Notes under the pieces: generated by a model
Told to the model about the DNA's origin: nothing
What the model saw: the letters and a program-made list of their open reading frames with translations, nothing else
Databases searched by the model: none
Shown here: positions 1 through 5,842 of the stretch, piece by piece
Numbering within the stretch: position 1 is the first letter of the stretch
Layout of the letters: each line of letters begins with the position of its first letter
DNA from: Leptospira alstonii serovar Sichuan str. 79601
Lineage (GTDB): Bacteria; Spirochaetota; Leptospiria; Leptospirales; Leptospiraceae
Direction of reading: 5' to 3'
NCBI RefSeq assembly: GCF_000347175.1
Contig: NZ_ANIK01000084.1
Coordinates: forward strand, 1 to 12,500
DNA length: 12,500 nucleotides
Position numbers and translations under genes: made by a program

Positions 1-1
1 T

Positions 2-502
2 ATTTCAAAATATTTGAATGAAGCGGTGGCTAACATTTGGAAAGATGAGAATCGCAGGCTGCGTAGTGTAAACAATGAAACTCTCTCCGGGACGAAATTT
101 CTATGGTTAACGAACCAAGAAAATTATTCTGATAAGCAAAAGGAAGCTTTCAATTCTCTTAAACTAAATCTGTATAAAGTCGGGAAAGGATGGCAGATAA
201 AAGAAGCCTTTCGTTATTTTTGGTCTTACAGCTATAAAGGTAATGCGGAAAAGTTTTTCAAACGTTGGTATTTTTGGGCTACTCATTCTAAACTTAAACC
301 TATTATTAAAGTCGCTAAGATGCTTTATAAAAACATTAAATACATCCTTACCTACTTCGCTCATCGAATCACAAACGCTGGTTCGGAAAGTATTAATTCA
401 AGTATTCAGAAAATTAAATCGAATGCAAGAGGCTTCAGAAATTTCGATTTCTTCCGCGTCGCTATTCTCTTTCATTTAGGCGGTTTGGACGTTTACCCAT
501 GA
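2..502 (+). CDS. ISL3-family transposase, C-terminal part (5' end outside window)
   Basis: The reading frame is open from the first bases of the window, so this is the 3' part of a longer gene, about 166 codons. The protein matches the C-terminal half of DDE_Tnp_ISL3 transposases: a TKFLWLTNQEN block near the beginning, then AEKFFKRWYFWATHSKL and finally ITNAGSESINSSIQ followed by ARGFRNFDFFR. The acidic residue of the ITNA-x-SE-x-IN block lies where the last catalytic glutamate of the DDE triad is expected. It would catalyse DNA strand transfer of its own element. The first aspartates of the triad lie upstream, so an intact element cannot be confirmed. I could not place the right terminal inverted repeat with confidence; it should lie between 503 and about 610, where the sequence becomes a spacer resembling an attC right half. 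Confidence 0.85.
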   Translation: MSKYLNEAVANIWKDENRRLRSVNNETLSGTKFLWLTNQENYSDKQKEAFNSLKLNLYKVGKGWQIKEAFRYFWSYSYKGNAEKFFKRWYFWATHSKLKPIIKVAKMLYKNIKYILTYFAHRITNAGSESINSSIQKIKSNARGFRNFDFFRVAILFHLGGLDVYP

Positions 503-511
503 TTTTTCCTG

Positions 512-549
512 AAGGGCCTCCAATGTTTAGTGTTCATTATAAGGCCCTT
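512..549 (+). terminator. Hairpin after the transposase gene (terminator or IS end structure)
   Basis: AAGGGCCT (512-519) and AGGCCCTT (542-549) are perfect 8-bp inverted repeats with a 22-base loop, 10 bases after the transposase stop. There is no clear T-run after the stem, so it may equally be part of the subterminal end of the insertion sequence. Confidence 0.35.
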
Positions 550-610
550 ACTAACTTTGGAAATAAAGGTTGAAAAATCTAGTTTTTTCTCATATTTGTG
601 GGTAAGGTTA

Positions 611-700
611 TGGTTCGCTATGGCTCACTCGAACCTCGTGTCAAGTCCGGCGCGCAGAAGCGCTTGGACACGCAACGTCGAGGAGACTCTTTCGTTGTCT
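611..700 (+). repeat. attC-like site 1, right half only, left part lost on the IS side
   Basis: The stretch matches the right half of the spacer at 3174-3353, including the block from the CGAACCTCG-like segment to the L' box. L' is CGAGGAG (679-685), then an 8-base spacer, then a diverged right core GTTGTCT (694-700) instead of the expected GTTRRRY. No left core (RYYYAAC) is found upstream; the sequence instead runs into the IS-derived region. The simplest reading is that IS insertion or a linked deletion removed the left half. The first ten bases at the core, GTTGTCTGAA, are exactly complementary to TTCAGACAAC at 1222-1231, the end of the next unit. Confidence 0.55.
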
Positions 701-733
701 GAAATGCTGGCCCAAGAGTTTTTAGCAGGAAAC

Positions 734-1201
734 ATGGCATCGAACATGAAATTTTTTACTAAGAAATGGGCTTCCGGTGAATTATCAGATGAAGAAGCCC
801 AAGAGGTGCCAGAACTTTACCAAAAGCATCTTGATGGTATTATCCCAGAACTTGCATTCTCCGTACGGGCTTTAGCCCTTGGTATAAGCCTTCATGACGG
901 TTTAGTTCAAAAATTTCAGAAGCGTGGTCATAACCTTGAAATTGTCATAATCGTTGGCGATCTTCAGGTTGGCTACCAAACCTTAAAATTGACCTATATT
1001 TCTGGAAAATTACTTGCTTCAAAGGCGATGCACGAGAAACTAAAAAAGAAAAATGCAGTCGAAATAATTTATGACGAAATCGACATAGGGGCAAAAGCAG
1101 GTTTCATACATAGAATACTCACTTCTTCCAGAAGGCATTTTGAGATTCAATTTACGGATCTGAGAATAAGCTTGAAGCCGAGAAAGAATGGGCGCAAATA
1201 A
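734..1201 (+). CDS. DUF4085-like hypothetical protein
   Basis: A soluble protein of about 155 residues with no signal peptide or membrane segment. The opening MKFFTKKW, the central SLHDG, and the end pattern IIYDEIDI ... FIHRILTSSR ... FEIQFTDL agree with my recollection of the DUF4085 family, whose function is unknown; it seems shorter than usual for that family. The frame is open back to 530, but that part is transposon-side and attC sequence and is not expected to be coding. I chose ATG 734 because GCAGGA lies just upstream; ATG 746 (MKFFTK) is the alternative and fits family N-termini better. It sits about 30 bases after the right core of attC-like site 1, as a cassette gene should. Expression is unclear, since no good promoter is visible. 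Confidence 0.7.
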   Translation: MASNMKFFTKKWASGELSDEEAQEVPELYQKHLDGIIPELAFSVRALALGISLHDGLVQKFQKRGHNLEIVIIVGDLQVGYQTLKLTYISGKLLASKAMHEKLKKKNAVEIIYDEIDIGAKAGFIHRILTSSRRHFEIQFTDLRISLKPRKNGRK

Positions 1202-1224
1202 TTACGCCGTGGGGCCAGCACTTC

Positions 1225-1341
1225 AGACAACAAAATTTGACACGCTGCGGTGCCGTAGCTCCTCGGGTCTGCGCGGCAAAGATCGCGCCCGGCAGGGCAA
1301 GAATGATGTGCATTTTGCCTGCCGCGCTCGACCCGTTTATT
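1225..1341 (+). repeat. attC-like site 2 with a long GC-rich hairpin
   Basis: The left core is AGACAAC (1225-1231), complementary together with its preceding TTC to the start of the same unit at 694-703. Inside, CGGGTCTGCGCGGCA (1264-1278) pairs with 1320-1335 (TGCCGCG...GACCCG) to give a nearly perfect arm, and a competing inner stem pairs GGCAGGGCAA (1291-1300) with TTGCCTGCC (1315-1323). The right core would be GTTTATT (1335-1341), which departs from GTTRRRY. The stretch is much GC-richer than its neighbours. The site is tentative because its right core is poor. Confidence 0.45.
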
Positions 1342-1376
1342 CGAAGATGCAGTTTGCTTTTGATTGGGCGAACTTC

Positions 1377-1486
1377 GCCTAACTAACGCTTACCGCTTCG
1401 TTCGAGATTTGCTAAAGCAAACTCTCACTTCGGTCTTCGACACATCGCTTCGCTCACTTGATTATACGGACTTAGAAGTGTTATTT
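1377..1486 (+). repeat. attC-like site 3 (good left core, poor right core)
   Basis: It starts with a canonical left core GCCTAAC (1377-1383). Its interior (CGCTTCGTTC..., ...CACTTCGGT...) resembles the interior of sites 4 and 5. A small hairpin TTTGC-TAAA-GCAAA lies inside. The only possible right core is GTTATTT (1480-1486), which is degenerate. Together with site 2 it fills the whole gap between 1202 and vapB-1; no gene is supported there. Confidence 0.45.
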
Positions 1487-1502
1487 AGTAAAAATAAGCT
1501 CC

Positions 1503-1530
1503 TTGACTGTAATACTTATATGTGATACAT
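1503..1530 (+). promoter_or_regulatory. vapBC-1 promoter and probable operator
   Basis: TTGACT (1503-1508) is a -35 candidate and GATACAT (1524-1530), preceded by TG, is the -10 candidate with a short 15-base spacer. The block TATGTGATACA (1519-1529) occurs identically in front of vapB-2 (3461-3471), so it is probably half of a VapBC-type operator. GTAATAC (1509-1515) and GTGATAC (1522-1528) are imperfect repeats of each other. Transcription would begin at or just before ATG 1538. Confidence 0.55.
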
Positions 1531-1537
1531 GTTGGCT

Positions 1538-1798
1538 ATGATAAGTTTACGTTTACCACCGGAATTAGAAAGAAAATTGGATTCCTTTGCAAAATCTGAG
1601 GGTAAAAGTCGTTCAGAAATAGTTAAAGATTCTATCTTAGAATATATTAAAAATCATGGGAATATCAAAACTCCATTTGAATTAGGGGAAGATTTATTCG
1701 GAAAACACGCGTCCGGAGTTTCAGATTTAGCTCAAAATCGGAAAAAATATTTGCAACAATCGATTAAGGGTAAAAATGCAAAACGTAGCTCTAATTGA
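1538..1798 (+). CDS. vapB: VapB-type antitoxin (ribbon-helix-helix), copy 1
   Basis: An 86-residue protein. The first residues MISLRLPPELERKLDSFAK form the beta strand and first helix of a ribbon-helix-helix DNA-binding fold, which pairs into dimers and binds the operator. The C-terminal half (FELGEDLFGKHASGVSDL) is the segment expected to wrap around the VapC toxin and block it. ATG 1538 is chosen over ATG 1529 because the paralogue at 3483 begins with exactly MISLRLPPELE and because the -10 box overlaps the upstream ATG. No Shine-Dalgarno sequence precedes it. The end overlaps vapC by 23 bases, so the two are translated together and probably autorepressed. Confidence 0.88.
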   Translation: MISLRLPPELERKLDSFAKSEGKSRSEIVKDSILEYIKNHGNIKTPFELGEDLFGKHASGVSDLAQNRKKYLQQSIKGKNAKRSSN

Positions 1799-2192
1799 TT
1801 CCGGTCCGATTGTTGCTTTGTTTAATTCTAACGATAAATTTCACAAATCTACTTACAAATTCATTAAATCCTATAAAGGTTCACTATTCTCATCGTGGCC
1901 AGTAGTTACAGAAGTTGTTTATTTACTTTCATTCTCAATAGGAGCCCAATCTGACTTCTTAGAATGGATTGAAAGGGGAAGTATCCATATTTTAGATATA
2001 AGTTTAGAAGATCTTCGATATATAAAAAGTCGTATGAAAAAATATTCCGACTTACCTATGGATTTGGCCGATGCTTCTTTAATGTGTATTGCAGAAAGGG
2101 AAGGAATTGAACGAATTATTAGTATTGATTCTGATTTTTCTATTTACAAAACATTAAAAGGAAAGTTTTTACAAAACTTGTTAAAAGTATAA
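1776..2192 (+). CDS. vapC: VapC-type PIN-domain ribonuclease toxin, copy 1
   Basis: A 138-residue PIN-domain protein. Family members are Mg2+-dependent RNases that cut tRNA or rRNA and arrest translation unless bound by VapB. Acidic residues in the expected places are D8 (LIDSGP), E46 (VVTEV), D96 and D99 (MDLADAS), and D118 in SIDSDF; T45 before E46 also fits. The length is normal, so the toxin appears intact. ATG 1776 lies inside the end of vapB, typical of these operons. The unit is bounded by attC-like sites 3 and 4 on the same strand as most other units. It resembles the product at 3731-4156 in order and motifs but is clearly diverged from it. Confidence 0.9.
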   Translation: MQNVALIDSGPIVALFNSNDKFHKSTYKFIKSYKGSLFSSWPVVTEVVYLLSFSIGAQSDFLEWIERGSIHILDISLEDLRYIKSRMKKYSDLPMDLADASLMCIAEREGIERIISIDSDFSIYKTLKGKFLQNLLKV

Positions 2193-2203
2193 CGCGACCC
2201 AGC

Positions 2204-2387
<184 letters not shown>

Positions 2388-2423
2388 TAATCGCTTAAAA
2401 ATTTCTTGGGACTAAAATAAAGC

Positions 2424-2452
2424 TTGCAATAAATCTCAATATGAGATATTAT
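2424..2452 (+). promoter_or_regulatory. higBA promoter with palindromic operator
   Basis: TTGCAA (2424-2429), 17-base spacer, TATTAT (2447-2452): a good sigma-70-type promoter. ATCTCA-ATA-TGAGAT (2433-2447) is a perfect inverted repeat lying between -35 and -10, in the right position for HigA to shut transcription. The first codon GTG at 2460 is 8 bases past the -10, so the transcript should start at or next to it. Confidence 0.65.
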
Positions 2453-2459
2453 TTACTTT

Positions 2460-2747
2460 GTGCATGTAATAAGTAAGCGAAAAATTAGAGATTTTATTGA
2501 ACAATATCCAAAATCGAGATCTTCACTGGAATTATGGTATAAAGTCTTAAGTAAAACGGATTTTGATAATTTTCCCGATTTAAGAAATGTTTTACCCTCA
2601 ACAGATATTGTGCAAAATTTATTCGTCTTTAATATATCTGGAAACAATTTCAGACTTATTGCAGCCATTCATTTTAATAGGAAGAAAGTTTATATTCGAG
2701 AAATTCTAACTCATTCTGAGTATGACAAAGGAAAATGGAAGGTGTGA
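2460..2747 (+). CDS. higB: HigB-type mRNA interferase toxin
   Basis: A 95-residue protein of the HigB group (RelE-like fold). MHVISKRKIRDF at the start, WYKVLSKTDFDNFPDLRNVLPSTDIV in the middle and FNISGNNFRLIAAIHFNRKKVYIREILTHSEYDKGKW at the end match the family well; such toxins cut mRNA, usually on the ribosome. The start is GTG 2460, which gives the usual MHVIS N-terminus. No Shine-Dalgarno sequence is present and the -10 box is 8 bases upstream, suggesting leaderless translation. The toxin comes before the antitoxin, as is typical of higBA and the reverse of vapBC and mazEF. The full family length and motifs suggest an active toxin. Confidence 0.9.
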   Translation: MHVISKRKIRDFIEQYPKSRSSLELWYKVLSKTDFDNFPDLRNVLPSTDIVQNLFVFNISGNNFRLIAAIHFNRKKVYIREILTHSEYDKGKWKV

Positions 2748-2748
2748 A

Positions 2749-3150
2749 ATGATCGCTGAATTAGAAAAAGTAAAGAATGTGTGGCCTGAGATTAAAGAAG
2801 TCATTTCCTATCCGAGGACTCAAAAACAATATAAGAAACTTGTAGAGATATTAGATAACTTAATTGATGAGATAGGTAACAACGAAAAACATTCATTGGC
2901 GCCATTAATGGAAACAATCGGAAACGTGGTTGAGTCATATGAATCTGACCATTTTCCAGAGATTGAATCTGATCCAATTGAAATTCTAAAGTCTTTAATG
3001 GAAGAGCACGGGCTATCTCAAAAAGATATGAAGGAGCTTGGTAGTCAAGGTGTTGTATCAGAAATTTTAAATGGTAAAAGAGAATTAAATGTAAGGCAAG
3101 TCAAAGCTTTGTCTAAAAGATTTAATGTTTCTCCCGCAGTTTTTATTTAA
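2749..3150 (+). CDS. higA: HigA-type antitoxin with C-terminal helix-turn-helix
   Basis: A 133-residue protein. Residues 1-70 are helical and HigA-like (WPEIKEVISYPRTQKQYKKL). Residues 76-133 form an Xre/HTH_3-type helix-turn-helix: IEILKSLMEEHGLSQKDMKE, then VVSEILNGKREL, then ALSKRFNVSPAVF. It should neutralise HigB and repress the operon through the palindrome at 2433-2447. ATG 2749 follows the higB stop after one base and is preceded by GGAAGGTG, a good ribosome-binding site, so it is translated by reinitiation or on its own. The open frame reaches back to 2722 inside higB, but that start has no support. Confidence 0.9.
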   Translation: MIAELEKVKNVWPEIKEVISYPRTQKQYKKLVEILDNLIDEIGNNEKHSLAPLMETIGNVVESYESDHFPEIESDPIEILKSLMEEHGLSQKDMKELGSQGVVSEILNGKRELNVRQVKALSKRFNVSPAVFI

Positions 3151-3173
3151 GATTTTAAAATCAAAGCGACTAC

Positions 3174-3353
3174 GCATAACTTCATCTCCTCGCTCCGTTC
3201 AGGATCGCTAACGCGACCTTCACTCCGGGCTAAAGCGACATTGCTTTGTCACTTCGGTTCGCGGGACGCGACTAAGGTCGCTCAAACCTTGCGCCAACCC
3301 CATCGCGCACAAGCGCTCGGGGACGCAACGTCGAGGAGACTCTTTCGTTATGC
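3174..3353 (+). repeat. attC-like site 5 (best-formed long site)
   Basis: Left core GCATAAC (3174-3180) and right core GTTATGC (3347-3353) are perfect complements. L'' CTCCTCG (3186-3192) and L' CGAGGAG (3332-3338) are also perfect complements. The spacers are 5 bases on the left and 8 on the right, giving the asymmetry expected of an attC. The middle repeats that of site 4 with scattered differences. The bases before the left core (AGCGACTAC) are complementary to the start of the same unit at 2380. Confidence 0.78.
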
Positions 3354-3435
3354 GAAATGCCTGCTAAGTGGCTTTTGAAACAGAAAATGCACTTATGTAT
3401 TCGCTTTTGTAATTTAAGAAAACTCAAAAATCTCA

Positions 3436-3476
3436 TTGACAAAATCGCGAATGTATTACATATGTGATACAAGAGG
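3436..3476 (+). promoter_or_regulatory. vapBC-2 promoter and 18-bp operator palindrome
   Basis: TTGACA (3436-3441) is a clear -35. GTATTACATATGTGATAC (3453-3470) is palindromic with a single mismatched pair and overlaps the likely -10 region, as an autoregulatory operator would. AGAGG (3472-3476) is a ribosome-binding site 6 bases before ATG 3483. The shared TATGTGATACA block links it to the vapBC-1 promoter. Confidence 0.6.
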
Positions 3477-3482
3477 CAAAGT

Positions 3483-3734
3483 ATGATTAGTCTTCGATTA
3501 CCCCCAGAATTAGAAAAGAAATTATCAGAAGTAACTAAAATTGAGAATAAAAGTAAATCAGAAGTTATTAAAGAGTCTTTAGTTTATTATATTGATAACT
3601 TTGCTCAGGAACCATCCGCCTATGAATTAGGTGAAAAATACTTTGGCCGATATAAAAGTGGAATTTCAGACAAATCGGTAAATCACCAAAAGTATATTAA
3701 AAATGTGATACTGAGAAAGCAAAAAGATAAATGA
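3483..3734 (+). CDS. vapB: VapB-type antitoxin (ribbon-helix-helix), copy 2
   Basis: An 83-residue paralogue of the product at 1538-1798. The first eleven residues (MISLRLPPELE) are the same, then the sequences diverge while keeping the ELGE..FG...SG.SD...N..KY pattern that should contact the toxin. It is expected to bind DNA as a dimer through its N-terminal ribbon and to inhibit its partner VapC. Unlike copy 1 it has a recognisable ribosome-binding site (AGAGG). Its stop overlaps the vapC start in ATGA, indicating translational coupling. Cross-talk with VapC copy 1 is possible but cannot be judged from sequence alone. Confidence 0.88.
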   Translation: MISLRLPPELEKKLSEVTKIENKSKSEVIKESLVYYIDNFAQEPSAYELGEKYFGRYKSGISDKSVNHQKYIKNVILRKQKDK

Positions 3735-4156
3735 TAAAAGCAATTATTGATACTGGACCAATCATAGCGTTCTTCGATGAATCAGATATTTACTGTAATG
3801 AAATAAGATCTTTTCTTAAAAATTTCAAAGGAAGACTATTCACAACTTTAGCTATTGTAACGGAAGTTTCGTACCTGCTATCAGATAATAAGAAAATTCA
3901 GAATTCTTTTATCGAATGGATTAAAGACGGTGCAATTACAATTTTAAATCAAGACAATGAGCATTTTCCATTGATTCATCATTATATGGAAAAGTATTCA
4001 GATCGACCAATGGACTTTGCAGATGTTTCTCTTGTGAGTCTTTCCGAAATTTATGGAATAAAAGATATTTTAACTTTAGGTAGCGATTTCCTTTTTTACA
4101 AAACAAAAAAAGGCAAAGCATTAAATATTATTAATTCTGAAATGATCAAATCTTAA
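3731..4156 (+). CDS. vapC: VapC-type PIN-domain toxin, copy 2, with one acidic position changed
   Basis: A 141-residue PIN-domain protein. D7 (IIDTGP), E45 (IVTEV), and D95 and D98 (MDFADVS) match the catalytic residues of the family and of copy 1. Where copy 1 has SIDSDF with D118, this copy reads TLGSDF, so the fourth acidic position is G117; D119 two residues on could compensate. The fourth acidic residue of PIN domains is the least conserved, so activity is still likely, but this is worth testing. The start overlaps the vapB stop by four bases. The unit lies between attC-like sites 5 and 6. Confidence 0.88.
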   Translation: MIKAIIDTGPIIAFFDESDIYCNEIRSFLKNFKGRLFTTLAIVTEVSYLLSDNKKIQNSFIEWIKDGAITILNQDNEHFPLIHHYMEKYSDRPMDFADVSLVSLSEIYGIKDILTLGSDFLFYKTKKGKALNIINSEMIKS

Positions 4157-4174
4157 ATTAGGGCAAACACGATC

Positions 4175-4301
4175 GCCTAACTTCGGTTTCTCGCTCCGTT
4201 CACCATTCGCGGTTCCCGCTCAGGCTCATTCAAGTCTCGCGCCAACTCTTCGCGCATAAGCGCTTCAGATACACAACGTCGAGAAGCCTATTTCGTTAAG
4301 C
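4175..4301 (+). repeat. attC-like site 6
   Basis: Left core GCCTAAC (4175-4181), 5-base spacer, L'' TTTCTCG (4187-4193), middle, L' CGAGAAG (4280-4286), 8-base spacer, right core GTTAAGC (4295-4301). The cores differ from perfect pairing at one position and the L boxes at one. It has the same box geometry as sites 4 and 5 with a shorter middle (127 bp in all). Confidence 0.74.
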
Positions 4302-4386
4302 TACATGCCCCGCCGCTATATTCGATTATCAAAAAGTCGATTAATTGGTGCTTGAACTTTTCAGTGAACACCATATAAGTAGATCT

Positions 4387-4944
4387 ATGAGAAAAGTAGT
4401 TTTTGCGATCAACATTAGCACCGACGGGTTTTGCGGCCACACGGATATGGTTGCCGACGACGAACTGCACGATTACTTCACCCGGATCCTGCGGAATGCG
4501 AGTCTCCTCCTCTACGGCCGCATCACGTATCAACTCATGGTGCCCTTTTGGCCCGAAGTCGCCAAGAACCGGTCCATGTCGGAAACAATCAATGAGTTCG
4601 CTCGCGTGTTTGACTCGCTCGACATGGTCGTATTCTCAACCACATTGGCACACGTTGAAGGAACGAACAAGAGACTCTTACGCGCGAACATTGCGGAAGA
4701 GGTGATCGCGTTGAAGCAGCAGCCCGGAAAGGACATTTGCGTGGGCAGTTTGAGCATTGCGTCGCAGCTTTCCGAGCGCGGTTTGATTGACGAGTATCGT
4801 TTTGTGGTTCATCCGGTTGTTGCCGGAAAAGGGCCGCGGTTATTCGAGACCGTGAAGCCGCAGGAGAACCTTCGGTTGGACTTTCTTGGTTCGGAAACTT
4901 TTAAATCCGGCACCGTTGCTCTTCACTATAGAAAACATACGTAA
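4387..4944 (+). CDS. RibD C-terminal / dihydrofolate-reductase-like protein
   Basis: A 185-residue soluble protein. The start [14 protein letters not shown], the motif YGRITYQLM, and the late block [35 protein letters not shown] are those of the RibD_C family of NADPH-binding reductase-like proteins (YwjB/YyaP type). The substrate is unknown for most members; a housekeeping folate or riboflavin role should not be assumed. ATG 4387 gives the usual N-terminus; the frame is open to 4345 but lacks support. The gene is visibly GC-richer than the TA units around it, which suggests a different donor. It lies between attC-like sites 6 and 7, and such reductase-like genes are frequent passengers of cassette arrays. 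No clear promoter or strong ribosome-binding site is seen. Confidence 0.85.
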   Translation: MRKVVFAINISTDGFCGHTDMVADDELHDYFTRILRNASLLLYGRITYQLMVPFWPEVAKNRSMSETINEFARVFDSLDMVVFSTTLAHVEGTNKRLLRANIAEEVIALKQQPGKDICVGSLSIASQLSERGLIDEYRFVVHPVVAGKGPRLFETVKPQENLRLDFLGSETFKSGTVALHYRKHT

Positions 4945-4975
4945 GAAAAACGGATTTCGGAAGCGGGGCACGAAC

Positions 4976-5039
4976 GCCTAACTGCCGCTATACGCTGCGC
5001 TCCGGGAAGGCAAACGTCGAGAAGTCTCTTTCGTTAGGC
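4976..5039 (+). repeat. attC-like site 7 (short, apparently chimeric)
   Basis: Left core GCCTAAC (4976-4982), L' CGAGAAG (5018-5024), 8-base spacer, right core GTTAGGC (5033-5039); the cores are perfect complements, extending to ACGCCTAAC / GTTAGGCGT. The left part (GCCGCTATACGCTGCGC) resembles the left part of site 8, while the right part matches sites 4-6. At 64 bp it is in the size range of classical 59-base elements. Confidence 0.74.
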
Positions 5040-5101
5040 GTCATCACGTTTGAAATGCAAATTTGAGAAAGCATCTTAGTTTAAAGAATTAAGAAAGGAT
5101 A

Positions 5102-5311
5102 TTACTTCCAAGTAAGGTCAATTTTCTTATGCTTCGATGCGCATTCAGCTAAGTATAAATTAATTAAATTTTGATATGGAATACCAGTCTGATCAGATAA
5201 AGTTTTAAAGTATCCGATAGTATCAACATCAACTCTAATCGTAATTGGTTTTTTCAGTTTTTTTAAATAGGGGTTTTTCTTTGACTTTGAAAAATCGTAT
5301 TCTTTTCTCAT
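5102..5311 (-). CDS. brnA: BrnA-type antitoxin
   Basis: A 69-residue protein: MRKEYDFSKSKKNPYLKKLKKPITIRV, then a helical part DTIGYFKTLSDQTGIPYQNLINLYLAECA. This is the usual BrnA layout: a short N-terminal toxin-binding segment, then a ribbon-helix-helix DNA-binding domain. BrnA binds BrnT and represses the operon. The start ATG (5311-5309) overlaps the brnT stop as ATGA and gives the family N-terminus; longer starts within brnT are not credible. The gene order toxin-antitoxin is normal for brnTA. The pair runs opposite to all other array genes. Confidence 0.88.
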   Translation of the reverse strand: MRKEYDFSKSKKNPYLKKLKKPITIRVDVDTIGYFKTLSDQTGIPYQNLINLYLAECASKHKKIDLTWK

Positions 5312-5607
5312 AAAAATTCCTCGTATTGTTTGGATTCTAATTTCGTTGCTTTTCTTGCTGAGATAATTCGGATTGTGTCTTTTGAAGAACGATAACAATG
5401 CGAAACCATCAAAAGATTTAATTTATAACTAAATCCAAGTATGATAAATCTTTCTTCATTTTCGGAGTGGTCTGGGTCATCTATAATCCTTGCGTTTTCG
5501 TCGTAAAAGACTGTCTTTGCTTCTTCAAATGAAATCCTATGTTTTTTTCTATTTGCGGTATTTTTCGATGCATCCCATTCAAATTCGATTGACGTCGACA
5601 TATGCAT
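5308..5607 (-). CDS. brnT: BrnT-type ribonuclease toxin
   Basis: A protein of 99 residues (97 if the second ATG at 5601 is used). IEFEWDASKNTANRKKHRISFEEAKTVF, then DPDHSENEERFIILG and finally DTIRIISARKATKLESKQYE match the BrnT (DUF497) family closely. BrnT has a RelE-like fold and cuts RNA, blocking translation; BrnA neutralises it. No Shine-Dalgarno sequence lies before either ATG. The -10 box on this strand ends at 5614, seven bases from ATG 5607, so the message is probably leaderless. With its own promoter the pair can be expressed despite lying inverted in the array. Confidence 0.9.
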   Translation of the reverse strand: MHMSTSIEFEWDASKNTANRKKHRISFEEAKTVFYDENARIIDDPDHSENEERFIILGFSYKLNLLMVSHCYRSSKDTIRIISARKATKLESKQYEEFL

Positions 5608-5613
5608 AGTGTC

Positions 5614-5641
5614 AATATATAGTAAATATAAAGAATGTCAA
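5614..5641 (-). promoter_or_regulatory. brnTA promoter
   Basis: On the minus strand, TTGACA (5641-5636), 16-base spacer, TATATT (5619-5614). The start of transcription would fall at about 5607, the first base of the brnT start codon. Confidence 0.6.
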
Positions 5642-5650
5642 TAGTATTCA

Positions 5651-5680
5651 TTGACTGAAATAATTACTTAATGTGATATA
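5651..5680 (+). promoter_or_regulatory. Orphan plus-strand promoter candidate
   Basis: TTGACT (5651-5656), 18-base spacer, GATATA (5675-5680) resembles the vapBC-1 promoter in layout, including an ATGTGATA block. It leads into attC-like site 8 and only a three-codon frame follows (ATG at 5685). It could be a promoter remnant of a lost TA pair, or could serve the DUF2071 gene about 160 bases on. Confidence 0.35.
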
Positions 5681-5701
5681 GTCTTATGGACGCGTGACAG
5701 C

Positions 5702-5826
5702 AACTAACTACGGCTATATGCTGCGCATCGTCGCTCACGGTTCCCTCTCGGACCTCGCGCCAACTCCTTCGCGCGCAAGCTTGGAAAAAACGCACGCGAA
5801 ACGCCGCCTAGCCGTGTGCGTTAGGC
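5702..5826 (+). repeat. attC-like site 8
   Basis: Left core AACTAAC (5702-5708), L'' CGGCTA (5711-5716), L' TAGCCG (5809-5814), 5-base spacer, right core GTTAGGC (5820-5826). The L boxes are perfect complements but differ in sequence from those of sites 4-7. The left core deviates from RYYYAAC at one position. The middle (TCGCTCACGGTTCC, CTCGCGCCAACTC, CGCGCAAGC) shares blocks with site 6. Confidence 0.68.
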
Positions 5827-5842
5827 GAAATGGCGTAATATT

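Noticed and set aside
530..733. N-terminal extension of the DUF4085-like gene back to 530
   Set aside because: This part is IS-flank and attC-like sequence; the family N-terminus begins at 734 or 746.
1188..1382. 64-codon plus-strand frame after the DUF4085 gene
   Set aside because: It lies in GC-rich hairpin and attC-like sequence, has no ribosome-binding site, and its product resembles no protein.
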